Shown piece after piece: positions 13,698 to 21,116 of a stretch of DNA of 29,650 nucleotides. Position 1 is the first letter of the stretch. Each line of letters starts with the position of its first letter. Below the pieces are notes generated by a model. It was given only the letters and a program-made list of their open reading frames with translations, had not been told where the DNA came from and searched no databases. Origin of the DNA: JADFOJ01 sp041580235. GTDB lineage: Bacteria; Planctomycetota; Phycisphaerae; Phycisphaerales; SM1A02. The DNA lies in contig JBFGEG010000040.1 in NCBI GenBank assembly GCA_041580235.1, forward strand, positions 1 through 29,650, written 5' to 3'. Both the position numbers and the translations under genes were made by a program.

Positions 13698-16435
13698 CGT
13701 CTGGCCACCAGCTTCTTCTCTGATCGTCGCCGGTGACGGACGGGCGTCGCCGCCGACTGCCGGCCGCGCTCCTCGCGGGCAGCCACCGCGGCGGCGCGGG
13801 CCCGGAGCTTGAGCATGGCCGGCAGCATCGTGTAGCACGCCAGCAGCGTCACGAAGAGGCCGATGACCATCACGAAGCCGAGCGACCGGATGCCGCGGTG
13901 CCCCGCGGTCAGCAGACAGCCGAAGCCGATCATCGTCGTCAGCATCGTGAGGGTGATGCCGCGACCGGTGCCCCCGCTGAGCCCGCGGGGTCGGCCAAAG
14001 GGCTCCAGCCTCCAGCGATGCACGACGTGAACCCCGGCGTTGACGCCGATGCCGAAGATGATCGGAAGAACGATGATGTTGGCGAAGTTGAGCGGGACCC
14101 CGGTGAGCCCCATCATTCCGAACGCGCCCACGAAACCGACCGTCACCGGCGCCATCGCGCACAGGGCGTCGGCCAGCCGGCGGAAATCGAGAAACAGCAG
14201 CACGAGGATGGCCGCCACCGCGTAGCACGCGGCCTTGATGTACTCCCTCTGGATGAGCTCGCTGGACTCATAGATCTGGACGGGCGCGCCGATCACCGGG
14301 ATGCCCGTGCCCGCCACCGCCGCTCTCGCCGACGCGACGAAGGTCCCCAGGCGATCCGGATCGAGCACCGACCGTCCCAACGGATCGGCTTCGGGTTGGA
14401 CGGTGAGCAGCCAGGCGCCGTCCCGGCCGACCCACATGTCACGAAGAAACGGCGGCAGGTCCTCCGCATCGGGCGGCCCCGGCGCCAGCGCCGCTTCGAG
14501 CCACCCGGCCAGGTCGTCCCGCGCGGTCACAAACGCTGCGTTGAGCTGCTCCCACGACTGCTCCTGCTGCCGGCCGTCCAGGCCGCGGGCGGCCTTGATG
14601 GCCTCGTCGATGTCCGCCGCAATCGCCTGCAGCCGCGTGCGGATGTCGGGGGGGGCCGTGTCCGCGTTCATCATGATGCCGGTGTGCACCGACGCGAGCT
14701 GTGTGATCATGCTCGCGAGTCCCGGATTGGCAGGCAGCACCGCCACAGGCAGGTCACGCACCGCGGCGATCCGCTGCTCACGTTCGGCCATGTCGTCACT
14801 GAACAGAATGCCCATGCCGCCCACGCCGGACACGCCCGGCGCTTCACGCAGCCGCCGAACAAGCTGCGGCGCCTGCACCGGCGGGCACAGCACCACCGCG
14901 CTCCACACGCTGCGGGCATCGTCGCGGACGATTCGTTTCTCCCACTGCACCGACTCCACGTTGTCGGACTGGAGATTGAGGACGTTGGGGTCGTACTCGA
15001 CCGTGAGCGCGAGCGCGACAAGCACGGCGGCCATGATGCCGGCCGCCGTCAGCGTCCCCACGGGGTGGCCGTCAACGAAGTCGAGCCGCCCGTGGGCGAA
15101 ATGCGCCTGCTCGCCCCCAGGCCGGTGGCGGATGATCTGCTTCCAGCGGCCGGTCAGCGCCAGCAGCGCCGGGAACGCGCTGAGCACGGCGATGAGGCAC
15201 AGCAGGATGCCACCGGCGGCGATGACTCCCATCTCCGCCATGCCCTTGAAATTGGTGAGCGCCGTGGCCGCGAAGGCGGCGGCCGTGGTCACGGCGCCGG
15301 TCACCATCCCGGGCCCCATTCTCCGGTAGACGCGTGCGGTCGCCGAGGCGAGATCCTCGTGCTCGTCCTGGATCAGCTCCAACCGCGAGACGAACAGCAA
15401 GGCGAAGTCGATCCCCAGGCCCAGCAGGATGACCGAGAACACGACCGACAGCAGCTGGAGGTGGCCCACCGACACCATCAGCCAGCCGAAGCTCCAGGCC
15501 ATGCCGATGAGCAGGGCACCCGCCGCGAGCAGCGGCACCGTGAGCCCGCGGAAGGCCACGAACATGACCAGCGTGATGAGCCCGATGGCCATGAGGGAGG
15601 CGATCGTGGAGTCGTTGATCGCCTCGGTGGTCTCGTCCGCCTCGATCGCGGGCAGCCCCGTCACCCCCCACTCGACGTCGGGGGTCGTGCTGCCGGCGAC
15701 GATCAGGCCGACCGACTCGCGCACCCAGGCGAGCGTGGCCGCGAGGCGGTTGACGCTCTGGTTGGCGTCAGCAAGGTGCAGCCGCACGTAGCGGAGCCGG
15801 CCCGTGCCTTCGCTGCTGACCAGCGGCTGCCACCGGGACTGTTCCGGCCGCATGAACTCGAAACCGCGTGTCTCCCCACGGGCCGCCGCGAGATACGGGA
15901 CCAGGAACTGCTCGAGACGATCGATCGCGCCGGGATCGCCGCGGCCTTCACGCACCTGGTTCAGCAGAAGCCCCAGACCCGCGTTGGCATTCTCGGCCGC
16001 CGTGATGCCGCGGGCGGCAGCAAGCCCACCAAGTGCCTCCTCGAAACGATCGGGGCCGGCGGTTCGGAAGAACCGAGGTCCGGCGGTGGCGATGTCAAAG
16101 CCCGCGTCGGCCGTGGCGATGCGCTCATCGCCGGCCAGGCGGTCGGCGATCGTCTTGGCCAGCTCGTCGACGTCGGTTGTTCCGGACGGGCCGTCGAGCA
16201 CGACGGTCACGTCCTGATAGTGCGGGAAGTTCTTCTTGTACTCGCTGTAGAGCTTGTTCCAGGGCTCATCGGGGTCGACGAGCTGGCTGCGATCCGAGCG
16301 GAACTCGAGCCCCGTCGCCGTCACGTAGACGCTGGCCCCGGCGATCGCGATGCACACGATCAGCGTGATGACCGGATGCGTGGCGACGGTTCGACCCCAG
16401 ACCGCCAGGAGGATGTCTCGGATGCGCTCGTGCAT
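13694..16435 (-). CDS. MMPL/RND superfamily transporter (HpnN-like)
   Basis: This encodes 913 residues of an inner-membrane transporter with the two-fold RND layout. TM1 lies near 21-43 (PVITLIVCIAIAGASVYV), then a large periplasmic loop opening with LEFRSDRSQLVDPDEPW. A first bundle at about 275-435 includes GLGIDFALLFVSRLEL; a second TM start at about 460, a second large loop, and a second bundle at about 740-880 (FANIIVLPIIFGIGVNAGVH) follow. The LEFRSDRSQLVDP opening resembles HpnN-type exporters of hopanoids or lipids, but no squalene or hopanoid gene is nearby, so the substrate is unassigned. The C-terminus is strongly basic (RHRRRSEKKLVARR). The ATG at 16435 lacks a clear Shine-Dalgarno sequence. 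Confidence 0.92.
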   Translation of the reverse strand: MHERIRDILLAVWGRTVATHPVITLIVCIAIAGASVYVTATGLEFRSDRSQLVDPDEPWNKLYSEYKKNFPHYQDVTVVLDGPSGTTDVDELAKTIADRLAGDERIATADAGFDIATAGPRFFRTAGPDRFEEALGGLAAARGITAAENANAGLGLLLNQVREGRGDPGAIDRLEQFLVPYLAAARGETRGFEFMRPEQSRWQPLVSSEGTGRLRYVRLHLADANQSVNRLAATLAWVRESVGLIVAGSTTPDVEWGVTGLPAIEADETTEAINDSTIASLMAIGLITLVMFVAFRGLTVPLLAAGALLIGMAWSFGWLMVSVGHLQLLSVVFSVILLGLGIDFALLFVSRLELIQDEHEDLASATARVYRRMGPGMVTGAVTTAAAFAATALTNFKGMAEMGVIAAGGILLCLIAVLSAFPALLALTGRWKQIIRHRPGGEQAHFAHGRLDFVDGHPVGTLTAAGIMAAVLVALALTVEYDPNVLNLQSDNVESVQWEKRIVRDDARSVWSAVVLCPPVQAPQLVRRLREAPGVSGVGGMGILFSDDMAEREQRIAAVRDLPVAVLPANPGLASMITQLASVHTGIMMNADTAPPDIRTRLQAIAADIDEAIKAARGLDGRQQEQSWEQLNAAFVTARDDLAGWLEAALAPGPPDAEDLPPFLRDMWVGRDGAWLLTVQPEADPLGRSVLDPDRLGTFVASARAAVAGTGIPVIGAPVQIYESSELIQREYIKAACYAVAAILVLLFLDFRRLADALCAMAPVTVGFVGAFGMMGLTGVPLNFANIIVLPIIFGIGVNAGVHVVHRWRLEPFGRPRGLSGGTGRGITLTMLTTMIGFGCLLTAGHRGIRSLGFVMVIGLFVTLLACYTMLPAMLKLRARAAAVAAREERGRQSAATPVRHRRRSEKKLVARR

Positions 16436-16751
16436 TCAAAAGGAGAAGACGGGTATTCGGACTCGTCCAGCCCGGTTCCGAAAAGGACATTCGGTCAAAT
16501 CGGGCCGGTGCCCTCGGGTTCGATCAAATCGCGTGACCCGCGGCCCTGCGGGCTGCGCCGTCTGTGCGACGCGGGCGAACGATAGCGGCCGCCCGAGCAA
16601 TTTGCCAGCGCTGGCCAGCCGGTACAGGTCAGTTTTTCGCCGGGCAGAAAGGGCAAGATCGGTCGTGAGTCCCCAGCCGGCCGCGCCTCGGAGCCGATAC
16701 GTGCACAGAGCCGGCGGACATCGGAGCCGGAGCGGGCGAAGTGGAGTCAGG
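16436..16751. other. divergent intergenic region, transporter / MshEN gene
   Basis: No gene is supported in these 316 nt. The region must hold promoters for both flanking genes, but I see only weak hexamers (TATCGT at 16579-16584 on the minus strand with a poor -35). It contains a perfect 12-bp palindrome GCCAGCGCTGGC (16604-16615), a candidate operator, and a small stem-loop with arms CCCGC (16537-16541) and GCGGG (16548-16552). Confidence 0.5.
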
Positions 16752-17252
16752 ATGTCGGAAGTACGACTGGGTCAACTGCTGGTCGAGAGTCGCGTGCTGA
16801 CGAGTCGGCAGGTCACCGACATCGTGGCGGAGCAGGAGCGGACGGGTGAGCCCTTCGGTCTTCTCGCAGAGCGGCTCTTCGGCGTCGATCCGCAGAAAAT
16901 CGAGGAAGCGTGGGCTCAGCAGTACGCGGGTTTGACGCGAACGGTCAATCCCCGGATCGAAGTCTTCGACGACCAGGCCTCCGAGCTCGTGACACGACGC
17001 CAGGCATGGCAGTTCCGGATCCTGCCGCTGCGGTTCGAGGGGCGGGAGCTGCTCATCGCCACGACCCAGCAGCATCTGCGCCGGGCACTTCGCTTCGCGA
17101 CGAACGTCATCGGCATTCCGGTGTTCTTCGTGATGGCCGATCCCCTTGCCCTGGGACGGTCCCTGTGCGATCGCTACCCCCTGCCCGGCATGACGCCCGA
17201 GTCGGTCATCGAGGACCCGAACTCGGGCACCGCCCGTCACATCGCCGCCTGA
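16752..17252 (+). CDS. stand-alone MshEN / GspE-N-like domain protein
   Basis: This encodes 166 residues starting at ATG 16752 with GGAG five bases upstream (the frame is open further upstream but without support). Residues 5-28 read RLGQLLVESRVLTSRQVTDI then VAEQ, matching the 24-residue MshEN motif (RLGxxLVxxG, six residues, LxxxLxxQ) except R for the Gly. After a five-residue spacer, residues 34-57 (PFGLLAERLFG to EEAWAQQ) fit a looser second copy. In MshE such tandem motifs bind cyclic di-GMP. The rest (about 60-166) resembles the remaining T2SSE N-terminal fold, but no ATPase domain follows. A small secreted-protein gene begins 37 nt downstream. Ligand binding is inferred. Confidence 0.82.
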   Translation: MSEVRLGQLLVESRVLTSRQVTDIVAEQERTGEPFGLLAERLFGVDPQKIEEAWAQQYAGLTRTVNPRIEVFDDQASELVTRRQAWQFRILPLRFEGRELLIATTQQHLRRALRFATNVIGIPVFFVMADPLALGRSLCDRYPLPGMTPESVIEDPNSGTARHIAA

Positions 17253-17289
17253 TCCGCTTGGGTATCCGCATCATGGGGAGGGACTTCCG

Positions 17290-18285
17290 ATGACTCACGT
17301 CCGTTTTGCAGTGGCCGCGATCGCCACGTTCTGTGTGGGGTCCGGGGCACCGGCCGCCGCGGAGCCTCCGCAAAGCACGACCGTGACCCACCCGACCGTC
17401 GAAGAGGACCTGCGGTGGCGGGCCCGCGGCGCTGAGCGTCTGTATCGCCACCGGCTGGCGCGCTTGCGCCGGCTCCGGGATCTTGCGGTTCAGGACGACC
17501 GGATGGACCAGGTGGCCCAGCTCGATGAGCTGTACGAGCAGCTGCGTGTCTCCCACGCCCAGTACGTGGACGAGATCCGAACCCGCATGGGCTTCGGCGT
17601 GCGCGACGGGCTCGAGCGGGAGCTGGCCGAGGGCCGCGACCCGCGCGAGTGGGTCCACGAGCATCGCACCAAGGCCAGTGAGCTGCTGGCCGAGAGTCGA
17701 GAGCGTCGGTCCGAGCTTCGCGACCAGGTCCGCGAGCTGCGCCAGGAGGTTCGCGAGCGTCATGACGAGCGGCGTCAGGATGCTCGCGAGCACGGGCAGG
17801 ACATCCGCCAAGAGGTTCGAGAAGATCCCCACGCTCAACGGCAGGAGCTGCACGAGCAGCGGCACGACCTCCGCCAGGGCGTGCGTGACTACCGCCAGGA
17901 CCTCCGCAGCAAGCGGAAGGGTCACCGCCGGGAGGTGCGAGCTCATCGCGGCGAGATCCGGCACGCCGCACGCGAGGCGGCCGAGCAGCAATGGACCGAG
18001 GCCCGAGCGCGGGCCGGCGCAGAGTCCGACTCGCGTGAGGCCGCTCACATCGCCGGGCGTCAGGCCGTCCAGGACAGGGCCCGCAAGCAGAGGGACCAGC
18101 AACTGCAGCGGGCAGCCAAGCGTAACGGAATCCTCAGTGACCGCCCGCTTTCCGAGCAGGCCCGGGCGGATCTCCGCGTTCCCAGCCAGCGCGAGGCGAA
18201 CGCGAAGGCCGAGACCGAGATCACGCGTGACAACGCCGAAGCTGAGCTGGCGAAGCTCCGACGCGAGATCGACCGGGGGTTCTGA
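17290..18285 (+). CDS. secreted charged helical protein with 22-residue repeats
   Basis: This encodes 331 residues I cannot assign to a named family. The N-terminus is a signal peptide (hydrophobic FAVAAIATFCVGSGAPAAA, likely cleavage near residue 24). The mature protein is extremely rich in Arg, Glu, Gln, Asp and His and should be almost wholly helical. A 22-residue periodicity is seen: RQEV at 151, RQEV at 173 and RQGV at 195, with earlier and later weaker units (about 129-228). Heptad spacing is also compatible with a coiled coil. Eight His fall between 158 and 225. The start ATG has GGGAGGG upstream. It is 37 nt downstream of the MshEN-like gene and ends 6 nt from the convergent Asp-box protein gene. 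Confidence 0.85.
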   Translation: MTHVRFAVAAIATFCVGSGAPAAAEPPQSTTVTHPTVEEDLRWRARGAERLYRHRLARLRRLRDLAVQDDRMDQVAQLDELYEQLRVSHAQYVDEIRTRMGFGVRDGLERELAEGRDPREWVHEHRTKASELLAESRERRSELRDQVRELRQEVRERHDERRQDAREHGQDIRQEVREDPHAQRQELHEQRHDLRQGVRDYRQDLRSKRKGHRREVRAHRGEIRHAAREAAEQQWTEARARAGAESDSREAAHIAGRQAVQDRARKQRDQQLQRAAKRNGILSDRPLSEQARADLRVPSQREANAKAETEITRDNAEAELAKLRREIDRGF

Positions 18286-18291
18286 AGACCT

Positions 18292-20013
18292 TCACCGCGG
18301 GCAGGGGCCCCACAACTCCAGTAGGGCGTTGAAGTCCTCGATCCCCACGGTCCCGTCGCCGTCGAGGTCCGGCGGGCCCGCGTGGCTCGTTCCCCAAAGC
18401 CCGATCATGGCGAGAAAGTCTTCGATGCCCACGTCGCCGCTGCCGTCGAGATCCGCAGCCGCGCAGTCGCACGTGTCGATGATGCCGTTGTCGTTGCCGT
18501 CCACGACGGTGCCCGCGGCAAGCTCGCATTCGTCGGGGATGAAGTTCGCGTTGCAGTCGGCGCTCTGCTGGCTCAGCAGGTCCGACGTGTCGGGAACAAG
18601 ATTGCCGTTGCAGTCGTAGTCGCCGATTCGCAGGTAATAGACATCCTGCTCGCCATTGAATGTCGCCGCGTACGCCAGGTGCGCTCCCACGTTGTCGGAG
18701 ACCATGTCGTAGTAGTCTCCGATCTTGTTCTGGTTGGGCCACCCGACATGGCTGTTCCAGGGCGGGCTGAGGGCCACGTTGGGCGACCACGTGGTCCCGC
18801 CGTCCGTCGAGAACGAGTAGAAGAGCTCCGTGACGTTGACGACGCCGCTGTTGCGGTTGTCGTTCCAGACGACGTCAATCCGGCCGTTGGGGGCCGTTGA
18901 CATGGTGCCGAACCACTGCCAGGCGTCGCCGGCGTCGTCGTTGACCCGGACGGGCGCAGTCCACGTGAGCCCGCCGTCGGTCGAGCGGACGAAATTGACG
19001 TCGAGAGGATCCGGGCCGGGCGGATCAACCGAGCACAACAGATAGACGTTGCCTGCCGTCGGCCCCAGGCCGCTGCTCGTGGCGACGTTGAGCTGGCCCA
19101 GCAGTCCGTCGGGGTTGGGGCCGCTTCCGAGAATCATCAAGCCGCCCAGGTCGACGGGTTCCGGCGGCGCGGTGAAGTTGGGGAAGCTGACGTCGGGATC
19201 CTGGGCGTTCACCGACGAGACGAGCTTGAAGATGCCGAAGTTCTGACCGATCCCACCGACGTGCACCACGCCGTTGAAGTCCACCGCAGTCTGGCCGAAG
19301 ATCGGTGTGAACGGCAGCAGCCTCGGCTCGAGAAACGACATCGCGCCGTCCGTGGAGCGCGAGAAGATGTGCTGGCCGCAGCAGCCGGCGTGGTTGTTCC
19401 ATGAGATGTAGATGTTGCCGTGCCCCTGGCCGCCGGTTCGATCGATGGCGAACCACTGCTTGTCGCCGCCGATGCTCTGGCCAAAGGGAAGCTGCGGGCC
19501 CCACGTGACGCCGCCGTCCGTCGAGAGGAAGAAGTGCACGATGAAGTCGCCGCGCAGGCTGCAGTAGTAGATCGTGCCCTCGGCGTCGGCGCCGAGCACG
19601 GGATCGCTGCGGAAGATGCCGGGCTGGATGACGCCGGGAAACGTCCACGAGCGGCCGCCGTCGTGGCTGTACGCCCAGCCGGCCTGCCGGAAGTTCGACA
19701 TGATCGTGTCGAATTGCCGCCAGCCGATCACGAGGCGGTTGGGGGCGGTGGGATCGACGGCAATCGAAGGTTCGTTGGCGGCATCCCCGACGATGTTGAG
19801 GCCGAGGTCGTCGACGTTCACCTGCACGCCGAAGTCCATGCCGCCGGGCAGCGTCGACGCCGGCGGCGCGGCCACGTGGAGGGGGCGGGGCCGGTACGGG
19901 TCGTCGGGCGCTTCCCGCAGGTCAGGCGGCAGAGCCACGTCGCCGGCGTGCAGGATCTGGACCGAAAGGACCATCAGCGCCGGGGGGACCGCACCTGCCC
20001 GTGAAGCTCTCAT
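18292..20013 (-). CDS. secreted Asp-box (BNR) propeller protein with C-terminal EF-hand tail
   Basis: This encodes 573 residues. The ATG at 20013 is chosen over an upstream ATG at 20076 because GGAGG lies 8 nt before it and the product then starts with a signal peptide (PPALMVLSVQILHAGD region). The body shows five Asp-box loops: SHDGGRSW, STDGGVTW, STDGAMSF, STDGGLTW and STDGGTTW, typical of sialidase-type six-bladed propellers. The Arg triad of true sialidases was not identified, so enzymatic activity is not claimed. After a thrombospondin-3-like segment (DCNGNLVPDTSD, DCNANFIPDECE), the C-terminus has two EF-hand loops, ADLDGSGDVGIEDFLAM and PDLDGDGTVGIEDF, a dockerin-like calcium-binding tail ending WGPCPR. 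Probably exported or cell-surface. Confidence 0.9.
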   Translation of the reverse strand: MRASRAGAVPPALMVLSVQILHAGDVALPPDLREAPDDPYRPRPLHVAAPPASTLPGGMDFGVQVNVDDLGLNIVGDAANEPSIAVDPTAPNRLVIGWRQFDTIMSNFRQAGWAYSHDGGRSWTFPGVIQPGIFRSDPVLGADAEGTIYYCSLRGDFIVHFFLSTDGGVTWGPQLPFGQSIGGDKQWFAIDRTGGQGHGNIYISWNNHAGCCGQHIFSRSTDGAMSFLEPRLLPFTPIFGQTAVDFNGVVHVGGIGQNFGIFKLVSSVNAQDPDVSFPNFTAPPEPVDLGGLMILGSGPNPDGLLGQLNVATSSGLGPTAGNVYLLCSVDPPGPDPLDVNFVRSTDGGLTWTAPVRVNDDAGDAWQWFGTMSTAPNGRIDVVWNDNRNSGVVNVTELFYSFSTDGGTTWSPNVALSPPWNSHVGWPNQNKIGDYYDMVSDNVGAHLAYAATFNGEQDVYYLRIGDYDCNGNLVPDTSDLLSQQSADCNANFIPDECELAAGTVVDGNDNGIIDTCDCAAADLDGSGDVGIEDFLAMIGLWGTSHAGPPDLDGDGTVGIEDFNALLELWGPCPR

Positions 20014-20114
20014 CGCGGCATCCTCCAACCACTCGACCAGATGCGGTTCGCACCGGCCGTGGGCCGTTGACGACATGCTGGATGCGCCGCGGGCGCGAAA
20101 GTGTCAGGCGAGCC

Positions 20115-20957
20115 TCAGGGGCAGGCCCCCCAGGCACCAAGAAGGGCAAGAAAGTCGCTGATGCCGACCTCACCGTCGCCGTCGGCATCACCGGGGCACG
20201 GGCTTCCGCCGCACGGGCCCCAGGTGCCCAGCACGATGGCCAGGTCACCGATGCCCACCTCACCGTCCCCGTTGAAGTCGGCGGGGCAGCCGACGACACC
20301 GAGCTCGCTGGTGATCGATGCGATGTCGAGCTCGCTGAGCGTGAAGTTGAGCTCGATGCCGATGCTCTCCATGACGGGCGGCCCGATGACGGGCTGAGTG
20401 AGGCCGAAGTCGGCCGAGGAGGACGAGCTCGCGGGCCCGGAGTGCGACATGAAGAACGGATCGAAGAAAAGTGACGCCGCGGGGCCGGCGGGCACGCCGT
20501 CGATGAGCGTCTGCCAGAGGTAGGGCGGCTGCGAGTGCAGGATGCCTCCGCCCACGCCCGTGGTAAGGCCGACGTAAACGACGGCCCTGAGCTCGGATTC
20601 CTGCGGCAGGGGCTTGCTGTAAGGAAACACGACCTCGACATACACTGCGATCGTCTCATCGAGGTCGTTGGGCAGGTTGACGTTGCCGACGAGCGCCGCG
20701 TGCGGATCACCGTCGAAGTTGAAGCTCAGGGCGAGCCCGGTGACGGGATCGACCAGCTGCCCTTCGTAGTAGTAGGCGCCGCCGCCTGAGCCGTTTGCCG
20801 GCGACAGCATCTGAACGAGCGGGCCGTCATTGATCGCAAAGCTAACCTGAAGCGTCGGGCCGAGATCGGCAGGGTTCGCCGTGGCGACGCCCGCCCCGAC
20901 AAGCACCGGCGCGAGACCACCGAGCAAGCTGTTTCGCGTGAAAAAGGAAACCGCCAT
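20115..20957 (-). CDS. secreted protein with dockerin-like C-terminal EF-hand pair
   Basis: This encodes 280 residues. A signal peptide-like start (LLGGLAPVLVGAGVATANP) is followed by a beta-rich, Gly/Ser-rich domain of unknown family (about 30-215). The C-terminus (about 222-280) has two calcium-loop repeats, ADFNGDGEVGIGDLAIVLG and GDADGDGEVGISDFLALLG, each ending in a WGxC motif, the same tail type as the neighbouring Asp-box protein. The ATG at 20957 has GGAG 8 nt upstream. It lies 101 nt upstream of the Asp-box gene and 159 nt downstream of the propeller paralogue, same strand. Function is unknown; the tail may mediate attachment or sorting. Confidence 0.88.
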   Translation of the reverse strand: MAVSFFTRNSLLGGLAPVLVGAGVATANPADLGPTLQVSFAINDGPLVQMLSPANGSGGGAYYYEGQLVDPVTGLALSFNFDGDPHAALVGNVNLPNDLDETIAVYVEVVFPYSKPLPQESELRAVVYVGLTTGVGGGILHSQPPYLWQTLIDGVPAGPAASLFFDPFFMSHSGPASSSSSADFGLTQPVIGPPVMESIGIELNFTLSELDIASITSELGVVGCPADFNGDGEVGIGDLAIVLGTWGPCGGSPCPGDADGDGEVGISDFLALLGAWGACP

Positions 20958-21116
20958 TGTCTTTTCTCCACTCCTCCCTCTCTGCTTCGGACAACTTCGA
21001 GAATACCACGGCGTTCGATAGGTGGGGCGCCGATCCGGACAAAATCGGGCCCGTATCAGGATCTCTCGTGGGAACCCGGCCGGCGGGTCATCTTGCCCAG
21101 CTTCACAGGGTGCGGA

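Noticed and set aside
13733..16585. Plus-strand open frame of 950 codons opposite the MMPL/RND transporter
   Set aside because: The minus-strand frame has clear transmembrane bundles and RND motifs. The opposite frame is an Arg/His/Gly/Asp-rich composition typical of antisense frames in GC-rich DNA, with no motif.
17206..18102. Minus-strand frame encoding a very hydrophobic Leu/Val/Ala-rich chain
   Set aside because: It looks like a membrane protein, but it is the reverse complement of the Arg/Glu/Gln repeat gene. It has no supported start and overlaps the upstream MshEN gene end.
18286..18291. Search for a shared bidirectional terminator between the convergent helical-repeat and Asp-box genes
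   Set aside because: Only 6 nt separate the stop codons, and no T-flanked stem-loop was recognised there.
18382..18900. Plus-strand frame opposite the EF-hand tail of the Asp-box protein
   Set aside because: The opposite strand has the calcium-loop repeats and continues a long supported gene; this frame has no motif or ribosome-binding site.
21062..21100. Inverted repeat ACCCG/CGGGT downstream of propeller paralogue A, considered as its terminator
   Set aside because: The stem is only 5 bp and no T-tract follows on the minus strand.
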